Source: Oreohelix idahoensis (Eukaryota; Mollusca; Gastropoda; Stylommatophora; Oreohelicidae). Taken from it: a DNA stretch of 64,000 nucleotides. Positions 35,752 through 47,183 of this stretch are shown piece after piece. Under the pieces are notes generated by a model. It was given only the letters and a program-made list of their open reading frames with translations, searched no databases and was not told where the DNA came from. A program made the position numbers and the translations under genes. Location of the stretch: NCBI GenBank assembly GCA_024509875.1, contig JAMPIV010004262.1, forward strand, positions 694,001-758,000. The letters are read 5' to 3'. Position 1 is the first letter of the stretch; each line of letters starts with the position of its first letter.

Positions 35752-38700
35752 TGTCACGTATATATGTAAATAGTGCAACAGTGACCCGACCAGCTTTGCT
35801 TCCCCACCTAAGGTTTATAATTTTTGCTACGCAAAAACCATGCAATTCGCTGGCTGAAGACTCACTGTTGAAGCCACGCCTATTTTTTCTGTTTACATGC
35901 GCTGACAAATTGTTTACCTACGTTCGTAAAGGCTAGATAACAGTCAGCGAGAGCATGATTAGCTTATCGGAATTATCACGCGAGCTGATTGCCAATCGTC
36001 ATTGGTTGACAGACAGAAGCGCACGTAGAGATATAATCGGGTCCTTTGAAGGGAGGCGACGGGCAGGAAATTTGCCGCGTAACTGTTTTGATGTTCAACA
36101 TTTCAGGGGACTTAAGCAAATCAAGGGGTGATAATATTATTCCCGTACCTTGGAAGTATTTGATCTACGGCCGCGGACGAAATTTAAGGAAGCCAGTTCG
36201 CTTGGCCAATGTCTCTGTTGTTGGTCGGCATCGGTGAGCAGAAAATCTTTACCTTGGGAATCGAACTTGTTGATTTTCCCTGATACGGCCGAAGACGTGA
36301 ATTATCGCAACCTTTAGTGAAATAACACCATTTCTGTATAAATACTCCGTCCTTCCAAAGTCAGTTATCTAGTCGCTAAGAAAGTTTGAAAATCTAGCTC
36401 GTTATTCTAGAGCCATTGTGAAAGTGTGTTATAGCCTTCCGTGGAGTTCGTTTCATTTCTGATTGCGGTAATAGATATTAGCATTTAAGTGATTTAATGT
36501 GTTAAGTTTATCATTATAATTCACTGGGATTTTCTAGGTGCTAAGACTAGCGTATTAAATAACGCATAGCTAAATTTTTCCAGTTGTAATGTAGATTTAA
36601 TCACCCGCTATCACCCAGAAAGAAATGTTTTAATTGACTAATAAATACACTAGGCGACTGACGATTGACGGAATATAAATGCACTTCTAATTCATTAGGT
36701 GTAATTATATAAAGGACTAGTATAATATCATGTGGCGAAACAAATAGCTAGTAATGACAAGCGATATTTGTAAGGTATTCATAATTAAAGTAACACGGAT
36801 ATTGTGCGCTGAGTGTTTTACCGGGCGGGTGGGGGAAGGCTCATACCTAAAATCCAACCTGTACCAGTTGAGCGAAGCGTGATAAGCTAGGCTAGACACG
36901 TGTGCTTTTTAATTTAAGTAAATGACGGAGAGGATAAGAGATTTTACCCTTATGCGTGATAGGATTGGATATTGATATTGTGGTTAAATGTTTTGTTTTC
37001 TTCCAAATTTAGTATTGATCACAAACCAGCTGCCAGCGGTCTAATAGCACCAGTAACAATTCTTATTATTAGTTTTGGGTCTTCGATGTTGACCTGTTCG
37101 TTCCTCGTGCTTCATCCAGAGAGAGTCCAAAACTATAAACAATAAGATTAATCATAACTGGACATACAACATACCCCGATTTTGTATTCAATTTTATCAG
37201 CCCGCTGTGGCCAAATATATACACATAACATATTTTTCCGACTACTGACAATTGTGTTTCCAAGTGGATTTATCCAGAAGAATACATTGTTTCATAATCG
37301 GCACTCAACCCCAGAGAGAAAAACAGATAAGATATACCCTCATCAGCATTTTTTAATTAACAGTTTACCAACCAGATGTTTCCTTTAACTATTGGAAGTA
37401 CTGTCTACTGTGAACACTAGATCGCGGTTTATATTTTGCTTCTTGAACTATCTGTTGTGACATTATCATTTCCAATAAGCCCCACCAAAGTAGGCGTTCC
37501 CCATTAGGAAAATTAATTATTCGTGGAGGAACTGAGGCTCACTTCGGAGAAGCACAACACTGGATTATGATGCATATACATTGATGTTTACGTTCAAGAG
37601 GCTGTTAACCAAGTATTAGGTAAGGTGTGATTGATGTGGCCACAAATGACAGAGTGAAAGGAAATACGTTGTAGTTGCGGAAACTGTACCATCTTTTATT
37701 TTCTTTACATTTACTGCTATTTTACGGGATAGCTTAACTAGGAACTTTGTTCTTTGCTTTATTGTCTATTCTATACCCTAGTGATAATCTTTGACTTTTT
37801 GGGTTAGGCCTATTAACTTCTTTTGGGATCTTTTCTCAACAAGAGGGGAGGGCACTTATCGGGTGATTTTCTTATGTCTGTAACCAATGTTTATATTGTG
37901 TTACCGCTGTTTTTGGGGTGCTGGACACTACAGTGTTACTGACAAGGTTGTTGTCATCAATTTCGGGCTTACTGTAGTGGCCGACAGTTGTATAACATGT
38001 GAGCGAATGTCATGAGTTCTTTAAGTTTGTAAACGTCTGATGTAAACCCACACAACAGTAACGTTAGGTCAGGAAACAGACCAACGGGTAAGACGAATTA
38101 GTTTTCAACTTATACACAGTTTATTTACGACAGTAACGTTGACATCATGGACAACAGATCACATCAAATCACAAGGTATGATAGTAGGTATCAACCATAG
38201 ATAAAATGAGTGCAACACCAGCAACTCATCATAAATCGACATAGCATACAATCCGTCAGAAAGTTGAGTGCATCACCAGCAACTCATCATAAATTACAAT
38301 AGCAGAAATAATCCATAGGGAATTGGTTACATGAACAGCAATTCATTATAAATGGTAATAGCCGGTATAATCCACGGCATTAATAATATATTGAATCTCT
38401 TCCCTTCAAAACACACTCTGGACACACTAACGAGACTATCAAAACCGTCTCGAAGCTCTGCCAAATACCTAATGACCGAGATTCTTGTTTCTCAGTACAA
38501 CTCAGTCCATCTTCACTCAAGCGCGAACTAACAGCTTGAGATGTGAGCTCAGCTCACCCGTATCTCTCCCCCAACTACTCAGAACATTTGAACACTTTTT
38601 TTTTATGTTTAAAAAAACTAACACATACTCAGTTGAGCTATGTTCAAGCACCCAAATAAAAAATCCTCTCATAACTTTAAACGTGCTTACTAGAGTGTCT

Positions 38701-38913
38701 ATAAAAAATTAGACCCGTACATAAAAATCCCCAACACTTAACTCCCACTCAAAACCACGACTTAACATATTGATTTCTGTATGTTTGATGTTGTGAGGAG
38801 TTTAAATGATAATAAACTAAACAAAAAACTTGATTAATTCTGTTGGTCAGCCCAGCCCATACCCATACTCCATTTACCATAGTTTTCACGTTTGTGTGTC
38901 TTGTTGTCACATA

Positions 38914-38953
<40 letters not shown>

Positions 38954-39185
38954 TGGTTAAACGTATATGTTACATGTATGGAGAGTAGGATTATCTGAAA
39001 CAAAATTACCGTCGTAAAGATAGGCTGGACTAGAGTATCTTCTCAATCCAGTGACAGATTCTACCCTTAAACTATTCAGTCGTGAAATCTATATCTTATA
39101 CCTTATTTCTCACTTATTTACCACTTTTTCTGTTCTATTCAGACGGGACCAAATCTATCTCTAATACCTATCTAAATCTACGACA
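35752..39185 (+). mobile_element. Solo LTR, family C, 3.4 kb, TSD ATGTC
   Basis: Starts TGTCACG and ends CTACGACA, so the termini are TGTC/GACA. It is flanked by a perfect 5-bp duplication ATGTC (35747-35751 and 39186-39190) and sits inside the 39-bp minisatellite. No gag or pol is present, so it is a solo LTR left by recombination. Blocks shared with the copies at 55362 and 58498: 'ttctaattcat' near 36684, 'cagcccgctgtggcc' near 37198, and 'gggaccaa' with 'atctacgaca' at the end. Internal features are a 58-60-bp triplicate (38216-38372) and a (TG)n tract (38923-38951). Orientation is inferred from the third copy. Confidence 0.75.
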
Positions 39186-39450
39186 ATGTCATCAACCTGA
39201 CAATAGTTATAATGTGTTTATTCATGTCGTCAACTGTGACATCAGTTATACTATCTTTAATGATGCCATCAGCTGTGACATCAGTTATACTGTCTTTATG
39301 GATGTCATCACCGTGACATCAGATATACTGTCTTTATTGATGTCATTAACATGACTTCAGTTATACTGTCTTTCTGGATGTCATCAACTGCGACTTAGGT
39401 GTACTGTCTTTATTTATGTCAACAACGTTGACATCAGTTATACTGGAAGT
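39186..39450. repeat. 39-bp minisatellite, right part
   Basis: Continuation of the array at 34986-35751, with units 'tcatcaactgtgacatcagt' plus 'tatactgtctttattgatg'. It begins with the second ATGTC of the LTR target-site duplication. Confidence 0.88.
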
Positions 39451-39734
39451 ATCATCATCATAATCTAATTTTTCCCTCCTAAAGGGCCTAGAACCAATAC
39501 TACAGATAGCTCCCTTGATAGAAGCCTACATGGCAGCATATAGTCTTACTGCTGTGGTTTCTCTAACAATGTAGTTTATATGATGAGGTTTCCAGCTCAA
39601 TGCACAACCTCATTATAGTCACGTTTTGCGACATACCTTTCTTTTTTTTTTTTCTCTTCAGGGACCCCATTATCCCCACCCCCTCAACCCTAGGTCCTGT
39701 ACAGGGCAATGACAAATATAACTTGTATGAAATA
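39451..39734. other. No recognisable feature
   Basis: Short intergenic segment including a T10 run near 39641. Confidence 0.35.
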
Positions 39735-40050
39735 TTAATAACCGAACGACAAGATGACCAAATGGAAACTGATAGAAAGAACTAGACAAATCAAATGGAG
39801 CAATAGTGGACGATAAGACGTTACGTATAGCAAGTACTTGTTAAATTTACAAGGCAGTTGTTGTCTTGGAATGCATAGGGTAAAAAAACATAGGGGAAGA
39901 TTAAAAGAAATAAAACACAGCATGGAGACGGGAATAGGAGACATGACATTTATAAAGAAGACACGAGAAGACCATGAAGGGAAGGCACAGGACGGGACGG
40001 CTGTGTCTGAATTTATTGAAGGCCTTCACTAGAAAAAGGAGATTTATGAT
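39735..40050 (+). pseudogene. Probable degraded LINE 3' end
   Basis: Spread over frames, it resembles the tail seen at 18057-18566: TRQLLSWN near 39855, HRGRLKE near 39890, and a terminal 'tttattgaaggcct' near 40014 that parallels 'tttgttgaaggcct' at 18517. Many breaks. The assignment is tentative. Confidence 0.42.
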
Positions 40051-40320
40051 AATAAACAAATAATATCGGTTTTACGTTACAAACTGTCCATGACTTACTT
40101 CCATATATCAAGATTACCTCTATCTAACACTAAATATATCTGTCCATCTGCCATTGACAAAGATTTCTAGCACTTAAAATGTCATCTTATAGAAGGGTGA
40201 AGTTATTTATGATATCCTTCTGGTCACCTCTTGGGTGAATATTTCAGCCTACATATTTGAACTTAGTAACTTAAGGAAAAACTTAATTAAATTAAAATAT
40301 AAAGTTAGGTTTTATAGCTG

Positions 40321-40545
40321 TAGCCCCTGACTATGGGAATGCGCCCCTGACTGACTGTGGAAATGCACCTCTGACTGACTGTAGAAATGCGCCCCTGACT
40401 GACTATGGGAATGCGTCCCTGACTGACTGTGGGAATGCGCCCCTGACTGACTATGGAAATGCGCCCCTGACTGACTGTGGGAATGCGCCCCTGACTGACT
40501 GTTGGAATGCGCCCCTGACTGACTGTGGGAATGCGCCCCTGAGGT
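40321..40545. repeat. 24-bp minisatellite, nine copies, at a LINE end
   Basis: Unit 'gactgactgtgggaatgcgcccct'. It abuts the minus-strand LINE scrap at 40546-40847. The paralogous scrap at 51055 carries the same motif only once ('tgactatgggaatgcg' near 51059), so the array grew from the LINE's own terminal sequence. Confidence 0.92.
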
Positions 40546-40847
40546 GATATCCCTCAGCTGCTCTTTTTGTCTGGCGTCATTTTTGGCGCGTTCGTGGGGT
40601 CTCTTGTGTTTGTTGGGAGAGCTTCTTTCTGGCTAATCTGAGGCGGCACCGTAGGGAGCATCGTCACTAGGTGCCATCGGCAGCTTCATCCTCTCAGTTT
40701 GCTTTATTAATGCCCAGTGCCTTTATGTCTCTTTCACACTCATCTTTGAACCTCAGCTGAGGTCGCCCGGCTGTACTTTTGCCATCTTTCATTTGTCCGT
40801 AGATGAGACCATTTTCCAGGCAGCGGACATGGCCAAGCCGGCGTAAA
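40546..40847 (-). pseudogene. LINE reverse transcriptase C-terminal scrap
   Basis: On the minus strand it encodes the LGHV.R.. segment near 40835, then a GRPQLRFKD-like block and a W-containing helix, the conserved C-terminal tail of jockey/endonuclease-RT LINEs. It is colinear with 51055-51412. It is 5'-truncated at about 40847, and the 24-bp minisatellite adjoins its 3' side. Confidence 0.72.
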
Positions 40848-41154
40848 AAATAACTAGGTTTTATACGTCATTCTTATGTCATAGGTCACATGAAACACAA
40901 GAACAATGGAGCTAGCTTACCGTGTAACAATGGCTATCAAATAAGAAATTAACAATGACGAAAACAAAAGTATACTTAGTTTCAAACACAGAAGACAGTT
41001 ACCACAGCAAGGACAAGCAAGGACAAGCATGGACAAGCGACGGAACGAAGGAGCAAAAAATTCATTATTTTGTCAGGGTCAGGATACTCGGGTTGCAAGC
41101 TAATAATTACGTTCAATGACTTTTGTCGTGTATGTTATTCGGACTATTCTTGTG
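40848..41154. other. No recognisable feature
   Basis: Intergenic, with a short 'ggacaagca' triplet near 41011-41037. Confidence 0.35.
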
Positions 41155-41540
41155 AATTCTGGCAGTTGTGTTCTGTTATAACCGACGGCTTATAATAGTG
41201 AATACTGGCAGTTGTATTGTATTATAACCGACAGATATACTTGTGAATACTTGCAGTTGTGTTATATTATAACCGACGGATATACTTGGGAATATTGGCA
41301 ATGGTATTGTATTATAACCGACGGATATACTTGTGAATATTGGCAATGGTGCTGTATTATAACCGACGGATATACTGTACTTGTGAATACTGACAGTTGT
41401 GTTGTATTATAACCGACGGATATACTTGTGAATACTGGCCATTTGTATTGTATTATAACCGACGGATATACTTGTGAATACTGGCAGTTGTATTGTATTA
41501 TAACCGACGGATATACTCGTGAATACTGACAGTTGTGTTC
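41155..41540. repeat. 45-bp minisatellite, eight to nine copies
   Basis: Unit contains 'ataaccgacggatatacttg' and 'tgaatactggcagttgtatt'. Being a multiple of 3, it yields open frames on both strands (41212-41412, 41262-41576) that are repeat artefacts. Confidence 0.92.
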
Positions 41541-41679
41541 TAATAAAGCCATATAAAGAGGGGAAACCCGAGGCATGTAAACAGTAAATAAATAAATAAA
41601 AATACGTATCCGGTGTTCAGTGTTGCGAATCGCGCTAATGACCCCTGGTTACTAAGCACTATTTTTGTGATGCCTAGTT

Positions 41680-41742
41680 GGCTTCCGTAGCTAGGCGGTG
41701 GTGTCGTTCGGAAGGTCCTGGGTTCGATTCTCCCGTAAGCCA
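41680..41742 (+). other. tRNA-like sequence (pseudo-tRNA or SINE head)
   Basis: Ends GGCTTCC and GTAAGCC can form an acceptor stem with one mismatch. An A box (TAGCTAGGCGG, 41688) and a B box (GGTTCGATTCT, 41721) are spaced as in tRNA genes. The T stem pairs poorly, so a functional tRNA is unlikely. No SINE body is identified around it. Confidence 0.45.
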
Positions 41743-41858
41743 CTCACTTCTGTTGTTTTTCTGTTGTCTAGTTTTCTACTTTATTTTTCGCGAGCGCCTG
41801 AAACATACCTTTATGTGTGTAATATTTATTTATGAATATAAACCAAATACTTATAGAT

Positions 41859-42082
41859 GTGAATAGTGATATAATCAACAGGCTATATTTGTGAAAAATG
41901 ATATAAACAACGAACTAGAGCCGTGAAAAATAATGTAACCGGTGGACTATAGCTGTGAATAGTTATATAATCAACTAAGTATAGCTGTGAATAGTTATAT
42001 AACCAACGGACTATAGCAATGACAAATAATATAACCAATGAACTATAGTTGTAAATAGTGATATAATCAACTGACTATTCAA
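41859..42082. repeat. 32-bp minisatellite, seven diverged copies
   Basis: Unit close to 'gtgaatagttatataaccaa' plus 'cggactatagct', with considerable divergence between copies. Confidence 0.85.
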
Positions 42083-42445
42083 GAAGAAAAACACTCAAGG
42101 AAACAAGAATCTCATGCTCGGAGATTTCAATGCCAGAGTTGGAAATGACTATGCTAGATGGGGTGGAGTTATCTGAAGATATGGAGAAGATACTCTCAAT
42201 GACAATGGAAAGAGATTCTGCAGTGAGCAGAATCTGATCATTACAAACACAAAGTTCCCCCATAAGCGCATACATGCATACACTAGATGTGAACCAACTA
42301 AGAATGAGACATCAGTGATCGACTATGCCATTGTTAGGAAGAGCTCATTCAAATATGTCCGGGATGCTAGAGTCTGGAGGGGGGCCAGAGATTGGAAGTG
42401 ATCACTACCTGCTTACAATCAAAAGAACAACTGACAGAGTTGCTC
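42083..42445 (+). pseudogene. LINE APE endonuclease fragment
   Basis: Encodes LMLGDFNARVGND (catalytic D and N), FPHKRIHAYT, IDYAIVRKSSFKYV and GSDHYLLTIK, the C-terminal half of an APE endonuclease. It belongs to a LINE family different from copies P and M. There is one stop after GGVI and a frameshift in a G6 run (42379-42384) explained by one extra G. It is bordered by the 32-bp array on the left and the LTR at 42464 on the right. Confidence 0.8.
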
Positions 42446-42463
42446 AGCCTAGGAACTGCCCAA

Positions 42464-43102
42464 TGTCAGGAACCAATTTAGTATGGTTGCACCATTGCAG
42501 TGTGGACTTATGATAATAAATAAGCTCGTTCTTCTAGAAGTATAACCACACCACAATGGCAGACATAAGTAATCAACACCTTCTACAGGTACTACCCTTT
42601 AATCATATGCACAATACAATAAGGCCACACACGGCCAATAAACGCATCAAATACAATAATGAAATGCCAATGTAACTTGCCTTAACAGCTTAATCTATCA
42701 GTATCATACATGACAGTACGACTTACACTGAAACACTGCAATGAATATCGCTCACCTTGAGCGGCAAAAATTGTGACAACAACACACTCCAATCTATGGC
42801 AACTTATAAATCTACGGCCTGTAGACAAACCCATTAGACACTACACAGCTCTAGAATTACACGTTATAATAAATCAGGCTCGAAATATGGCAAGCACTCA
42901 GAACAAATAGTCCATAACATGAACTTCACAGCTAACTCGCTGGCAAAGGGAAATATGAGCGTCCTACCAGGACGATGGCTAGATTCTCATTGAGAAATCT
43001 TGCGACTATTTCCCGACTTCCGGTAGTCACATGACTCACCTGTTCGGCAAGCCCCGGCTGCCTTTTGGTACAAAAGATGCACTGCGAAATAGTGCCGTGA
43101 CA
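42464..43102 (-). mobile_element. 3' LTR of the decayed gypsy element
   Basis: On the minus strand it begins TGTCACGGCAC directly after a polypurine tract and ends TTCCTGACA, giving TGTC/GACA termini and 639 bp. It contains an 'attaaagggtag' and 'aataaa' region as expected of an LTR. The matching 5' LTR was not found at 45.9-47.5 kb. It is not alignable by eye with LTR family C. Confidence 0.68.
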
Positions 43103-43122
43103 TCCACCCCCCCCCCTTTTTA
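43103..43122 (-). other. Polypurine tract
   Basis: Minus strand reads 'aaaaagggggggggtgga' immediately before the LTR start, the primer site for plus-strand DNA synthesis in LTR elements. Confidence 0.7.
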
Positions 43123-43706
43123 AGAGAGAAAACGTAGTTTTATTCCATCGGAGGAAGCTTCGCCCGACCCCCGTAGGAGTTTGGACGACAATATGCCATT
43201 AACAGCATCTCCTCATCTGAACCGAGAGTGCCGAAGTTCTTTCCTACCATTGTCATTACTGCATTCTCCAACCTACCACAAAACACAACATGAGTATGCA
43301 ATCGGTTACCCAAGGTTCTGGCAGTCGTGAAAAATGACAACGACTGTCCACCCCTGGTCAACCATAACACAGTGCGCTATACACTAATAGTAGCTCTTAC
43401 ATAGGCATACATTACAAATGATCACTAACTAGCACCAACAGACTTTGTTCACAAAATTCAAGCATATAGTAAATTGCCTTTATGGCCTCATAATACATAA
43501 ATTCAAAAGCATCTCATTTAGCACAAACATGGTAATAACATGTGACATTCACCTCCTCAGTCACCCTCACTACATTCCAAAGCTGTACAGAACAACTTAT
43601 ATTTTATCAGAATAGTACTGGTGGCGTGGGTCAGACTCTACAGTTCGGTTCGCGTTAACCGAAACACCTTACTAAACGCGAAACGGATACCTATCTCTTG
43701 CTATTG

Positions 43707-43940
43707 CTAGACTATCAGCAGGTAGTTATGAAGCAGCGACATGTGCCTCCACCTGACTGCATCACGCGCACTCCACATATTCGCGAAAGTCACTCGTGAA
43801 ACTTTGATATTGTCCCGCATTGACAATACCTCCACGAACTTCACTGGCACGACTTCATTAAACACTCGTATGAGTGTTCGCCAGCTAGCATTCGGGGGAA
43901 TATTGCGGACCCATACCTTGCGGTCACCAGCTATCAGGCC
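43707..43940 (-). pseudogene. RRM-like open segment inside the gypsy remnant
   Basis: About 77 codons after a stop, with no clear ATG. It reads DRKVWVRNIPPNAS, then WRTLIRVFNEVV, VKFVEVLSM, IKVSRVTFANMWSARDAV. The order matches an RNA-recognition motif: a beta-1 RNP2-like VWVRNI, helix 1, beta-2, a beta-3 RNP1-like KVSRVTFAN, helix 2. It lies on the gypsy element's strand between the protease remnant and the polypurine tract, where pol would be expected. It could be a LINE ORF1 or Gag RRM, or a captured exon. Identification is from the pattern only. Confidence 0.45.
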
Positions 43941-44020
43941 TCAGATATGCCTCTACTGTTCCTATTCATGTCACTTGGCATCGGACTGAGTATAAATGGA
44001 CGCCTGCAGCGAACCCCATC

Positions 44021-44524
44021 TCAGATGTACTTTCTTCTCAGGTGGTGATACGTCGACCGCCTAATCGTCAGCTTGAGACTTTGGTGTTGCTGAGCCTCTG
44101 CTCTAGCCAATCCCAAGGCGTTATGAACTGCCCGTACATTGCCGACGATCATATCGGCGACTAGGTTCTCGAGGACAAACGCGTTCACTCTACCTGTTAT
44201 GAACGAGGTGTCCACATTAATACATGCCTGGGGATAAGACAAAACGTTGCCTCTAGAGGTTGTACACTTCACAGTTTTGTCTGTAATGCAGGATTCGTCG
44301 ATGCACGAATGACGTACACCGACTGTGGTGCACCGAGATTGGTTTCTTCTCCACCACACCTTTGTGGAGAGCCACTTTGCCGACAGACATGGCACTGCAT
44401 GCCCGCAGTATAGCACTATGTTCTCGTTCGCATGGAACAGAGGACGAAACCCCACACAGTCCTCGCTATTGACTATGTCCAACACAAACGCGGAATTCGT
44501 GTGGTCAATTGGGGTAGTACACAC
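44021..44524 (-). pseudogene. Gypsy aspartic protease remnant
   Basis: Minus-strand segment continuing from the zinc knuckle. VDTSFITGRVNAF and ADMIVGNV (about 44230-44135) match the flap-side strand and the hydrophobic I-I/L-G-N motif at the C-terminal end of retroelement proteases. The place where the catalytic D-T/S-G triad should stand reads NQSRCTTVGVR, so the aspartate is missing. Reverse transcriptase, RNase H and integrase do not follow, so pol is deleted. Confidence 0.6.
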
Positions 44525-44560
44525 GTCAGCATAATGGCTCCTTCCATTACAATTGGAACA
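44519..44560 (-). other. CCHC zinc knuckle of the gypsy Gag
   Basis: Minus strand encodes CSNCNGRSHYADVC, an exact C-x2-C-x4-H-x4-C nucleocapsid motif. The same frame has a TAG about nine codons upstream, so it is separated from the capsid by a lesion. Confidence 0.8.
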
Positions 44561-44939
44561 TCTGCGTTCCCTTTTTGACTACTCGCGTGTGGACTATTGC
44601 TGGGACTGCTCGCTGGTGAAGACCGCGCATCGGAGTCGGATGATCGGCTATCAGCAGATCCATTCCTCCGCTTGGAATGTTTTGTTTTATAGAAAAACTG
44701 ATCTTCGTCCTGAGACTCCTCAAAGCGTACCTGCTTTCTCGTTTGGCGCTCTCCTCCGTCGCTATCACTTCTCCATTGTCGGTTGTGCCAGTTCGACCGG
44801 CCATTCTGATGAGAACGGAAATTACCGTAATTGCCTCTGCGTGGTTGATAGGGACTGGAGGGCCTATCGTCCTTCTGCTCTTGGCACCTGTCGGCACCGC
44901 CTGACTGATTTTGCCATAGTTGTCGCTAAACTTTGCCGA

Positions 44940-45886
44940 CACCTGCAATTAAGGCGTCAGACAGACAAGACCGCTGGATGGGTTTGCCCTGATGGGGAAG
45001 GACATAATGGTGGCCCAACTGTGCCATGGACTCAATTTCCTTAGGTTGTCGTTCATGAAAAATGCTACCAACTCAGTGGAACAAGGCGACAACTCTTTGT
45101 CCCGTAGCATTAGATCAACCAAGCAATTAACATTCTTTGTGATCCCTTCCAGCTCGATCCATCTATTCAGCAGAAACTTGATCTTCGAGATGAAATCCTC
45201 GAAGTCCTTGTCTGCACTTGGCATAGGGTTTCTAAACCGCGTCCGGTACCCATCAGCCGTCAAACGGAACTTCCGGAGCAACCGTTCCTTCACCTTGTTG
45301 TAATCTGCCCGCTCTTCCAGCGGTAGGCTATAAAAGGTCTCCATCGCAGGCCCCACTAGCAATGTGGATAACAGAGATGGCCACTGATCTCTGTCAGCCT
45401 TCCAGGCCACGCATTGGGCCTCGAATCTCTCAAGGAAAAAATTTAAACTGTCGATTTTGTCGTTAAAATTTGGCAGACGCAGCCTAAAGGGACAATGAGA
45501 TTCCCTCGGAGTCGAGTTCTGACCACTCGCACCCACTTCTAATTGTATTTCCTTTTCAATCATTTTCTCTTCCAGAGCTATTCTCATTCTCTCCTTCTCT
45601 AATTCTAACTCTCTGTCCTCTTTCATCTTCCTTTTTTATATTTCGAACTCCCTTCCTTTGAGCTCTAACTTTTCGGCGCGAGCATCTCTTACTGGCTTCT
45701 GTTTCTCAATCTTTTCCTTCTCTTCCTGCTTCTGTTTCTCAATCTTTTCCTTCTCTTCCTGCTTCTGTTTCTTCTCCAAGCTTTCTGATTTTCCTCTGCC
45801 TGGTATTCTGCCTTGGCAAAATCCATCAGTTCTTTCCCAGTGTACCCACATTCTTTGCCTATCCGAATGAAACCCTCTAGGTCCAT
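44940..45886 (-). pseudogene. Gypsy Gag: helical N-terminus, coiled coil, SCAN-like capsid
   Basis: Structural protein of a Ty3/gypsy element. ATG at 45886-45884, then GFIRIGKECGYTGKELMDFA, a short helical head. A frameshift follows (one base short near 45810). Next is a Lys/Glu/Gln coiled coil with a 24-bp internal duplication (KQKQEEKEKIE) and an in-frame TAA near 45634. The capsid part starts FRLRLPNFNDKIDSLNFFLE and continues WPSLLSTLLVGPAMETFYSL, then KERLLRKFRLTADGYRTRFR. This layout resembles Gmr1-like gypsy Gags, from which the vertebrate SCAN domain is thought to derive. A second shift near 45030 leads to SCLSDALIAGVGKV. The zinc knuckle and protease lie downstream. Confidence 0.8.
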
Positions 45887-45909
45887 GATATACACTCAGA
45901 ATACTCACT

Positions 45910-47180
45910 ATTATCTATAATTCTGGTTCTTTTGCTATAGATTCTTACTAAGCAACTACTCAATCATATGTACTATAAACACCTCTCTTATATCAACAGA
46001 TAACCATTTGCTTACAAAGTATGCAGTAATGGTATATAAATAACAATATCACTGCTCAAAGTCCAAACATACGAATGTATATCTGATCCACTTCACCCCT
46101 TAATGTATATAAAATCCACTTTACTCCTCAATGTATATATAATCCACTTCACTACTATAGTCGAAAGTTATATTTCCCAGCTGATAATACCTCTTGGTGC
46201 TATACCGACTCACAACTGCAAGGTTGTGGCATCGCCACAAAATTGAAAAATAAGTCAGCTTCTACACCACAGTATCTCACTAGCACCCACCCTTTATATT
46301 CTATCTATTAATTTTATAAATGGCAAAATGAACACTCCACAGATGAATATACACACACTAAATGCAACGATAACTAACAGTCACGGTGACTAAGATGACA
46401 GACAACGTTGAGCAGAAATAGCCTGATATATACAATGCGTGACTGCCAACGAACAAAAACAAAGGATACCTGTTAACGTATTTACAATATAGCAATAAGG
46501 AACAAGAGATCACACTACTTAAACTCAACAATAGAATTTCTGAATGTACAAGACAACATACATACACACTCCACCAGTACACCTAACAAAAACTGAGCTT
46601 GGAATGTTAAGTAAGGCAGTCGCAGGAAACACTTCTGCCTGACTCCGCTACTAAACATACGCAGTCACACCCTAAAAGAAATCAGTCTAATACAATATTT
46701 GCTCACACGTAAGAAAAGGAAGAATTGAACTCGCCACTCGTCCACCCTTGAACTCACAAAAATAAAATTAAATACAACAGACCAAAACAACAACTACACT
46801 TAACAATGAAGTGCTGAGAGCTATCACCTTAACTAGCCACTAACTAAATCATACCAATCAAAATAAACTAAATAACATTTCAGGAATAACAACTCTATAA
46901 CATATATAACAATAATAATAATGACCCCAAATGACAGTAAATCAGAATGACAGATCCCACGTAACTACCTAACACCCTCTAAAGACACAGACTACATTCC
47001 TACACAGAAAACGAGGAAAGAGAACAAATCGAAAGGAAGGAAAAACAACAAAAACCAATAAGAATACCTCAAGAAACAGACGTTGACACAGCAAAAAGCT
47101 TATTGCTTTATGGTAACCTAACACGACCACAACAGAAATGTCTCCCTAATAATACACCCTGAGATGCCGCCACCACTATT
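45910..47180. other. Presumed gypsy leader side; no 5' LTR found
   Basis: A-rich sequence where the 5' LTR and leader of the minus-strand gypsy element should be. I find neither an LTR matching 42464-43102 nor a primer-binding site. Nothing coding. Confidence 0.35.
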
Positions 47181-47183
47181 GAC

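Noticed and set aside
35102..35773. 223-codon open frame with periodic hydrophobic peptide
   Set aside because: Lies in the 39-bp minisatellite; 39 is a multiple of 3. No domain, and it ends just inside the inserted LTR.
41212..41576. Open frames on both strands with a repeated Tyr-rich peptide
   Set aside because: Artefact of the 45-bp minisatellite.
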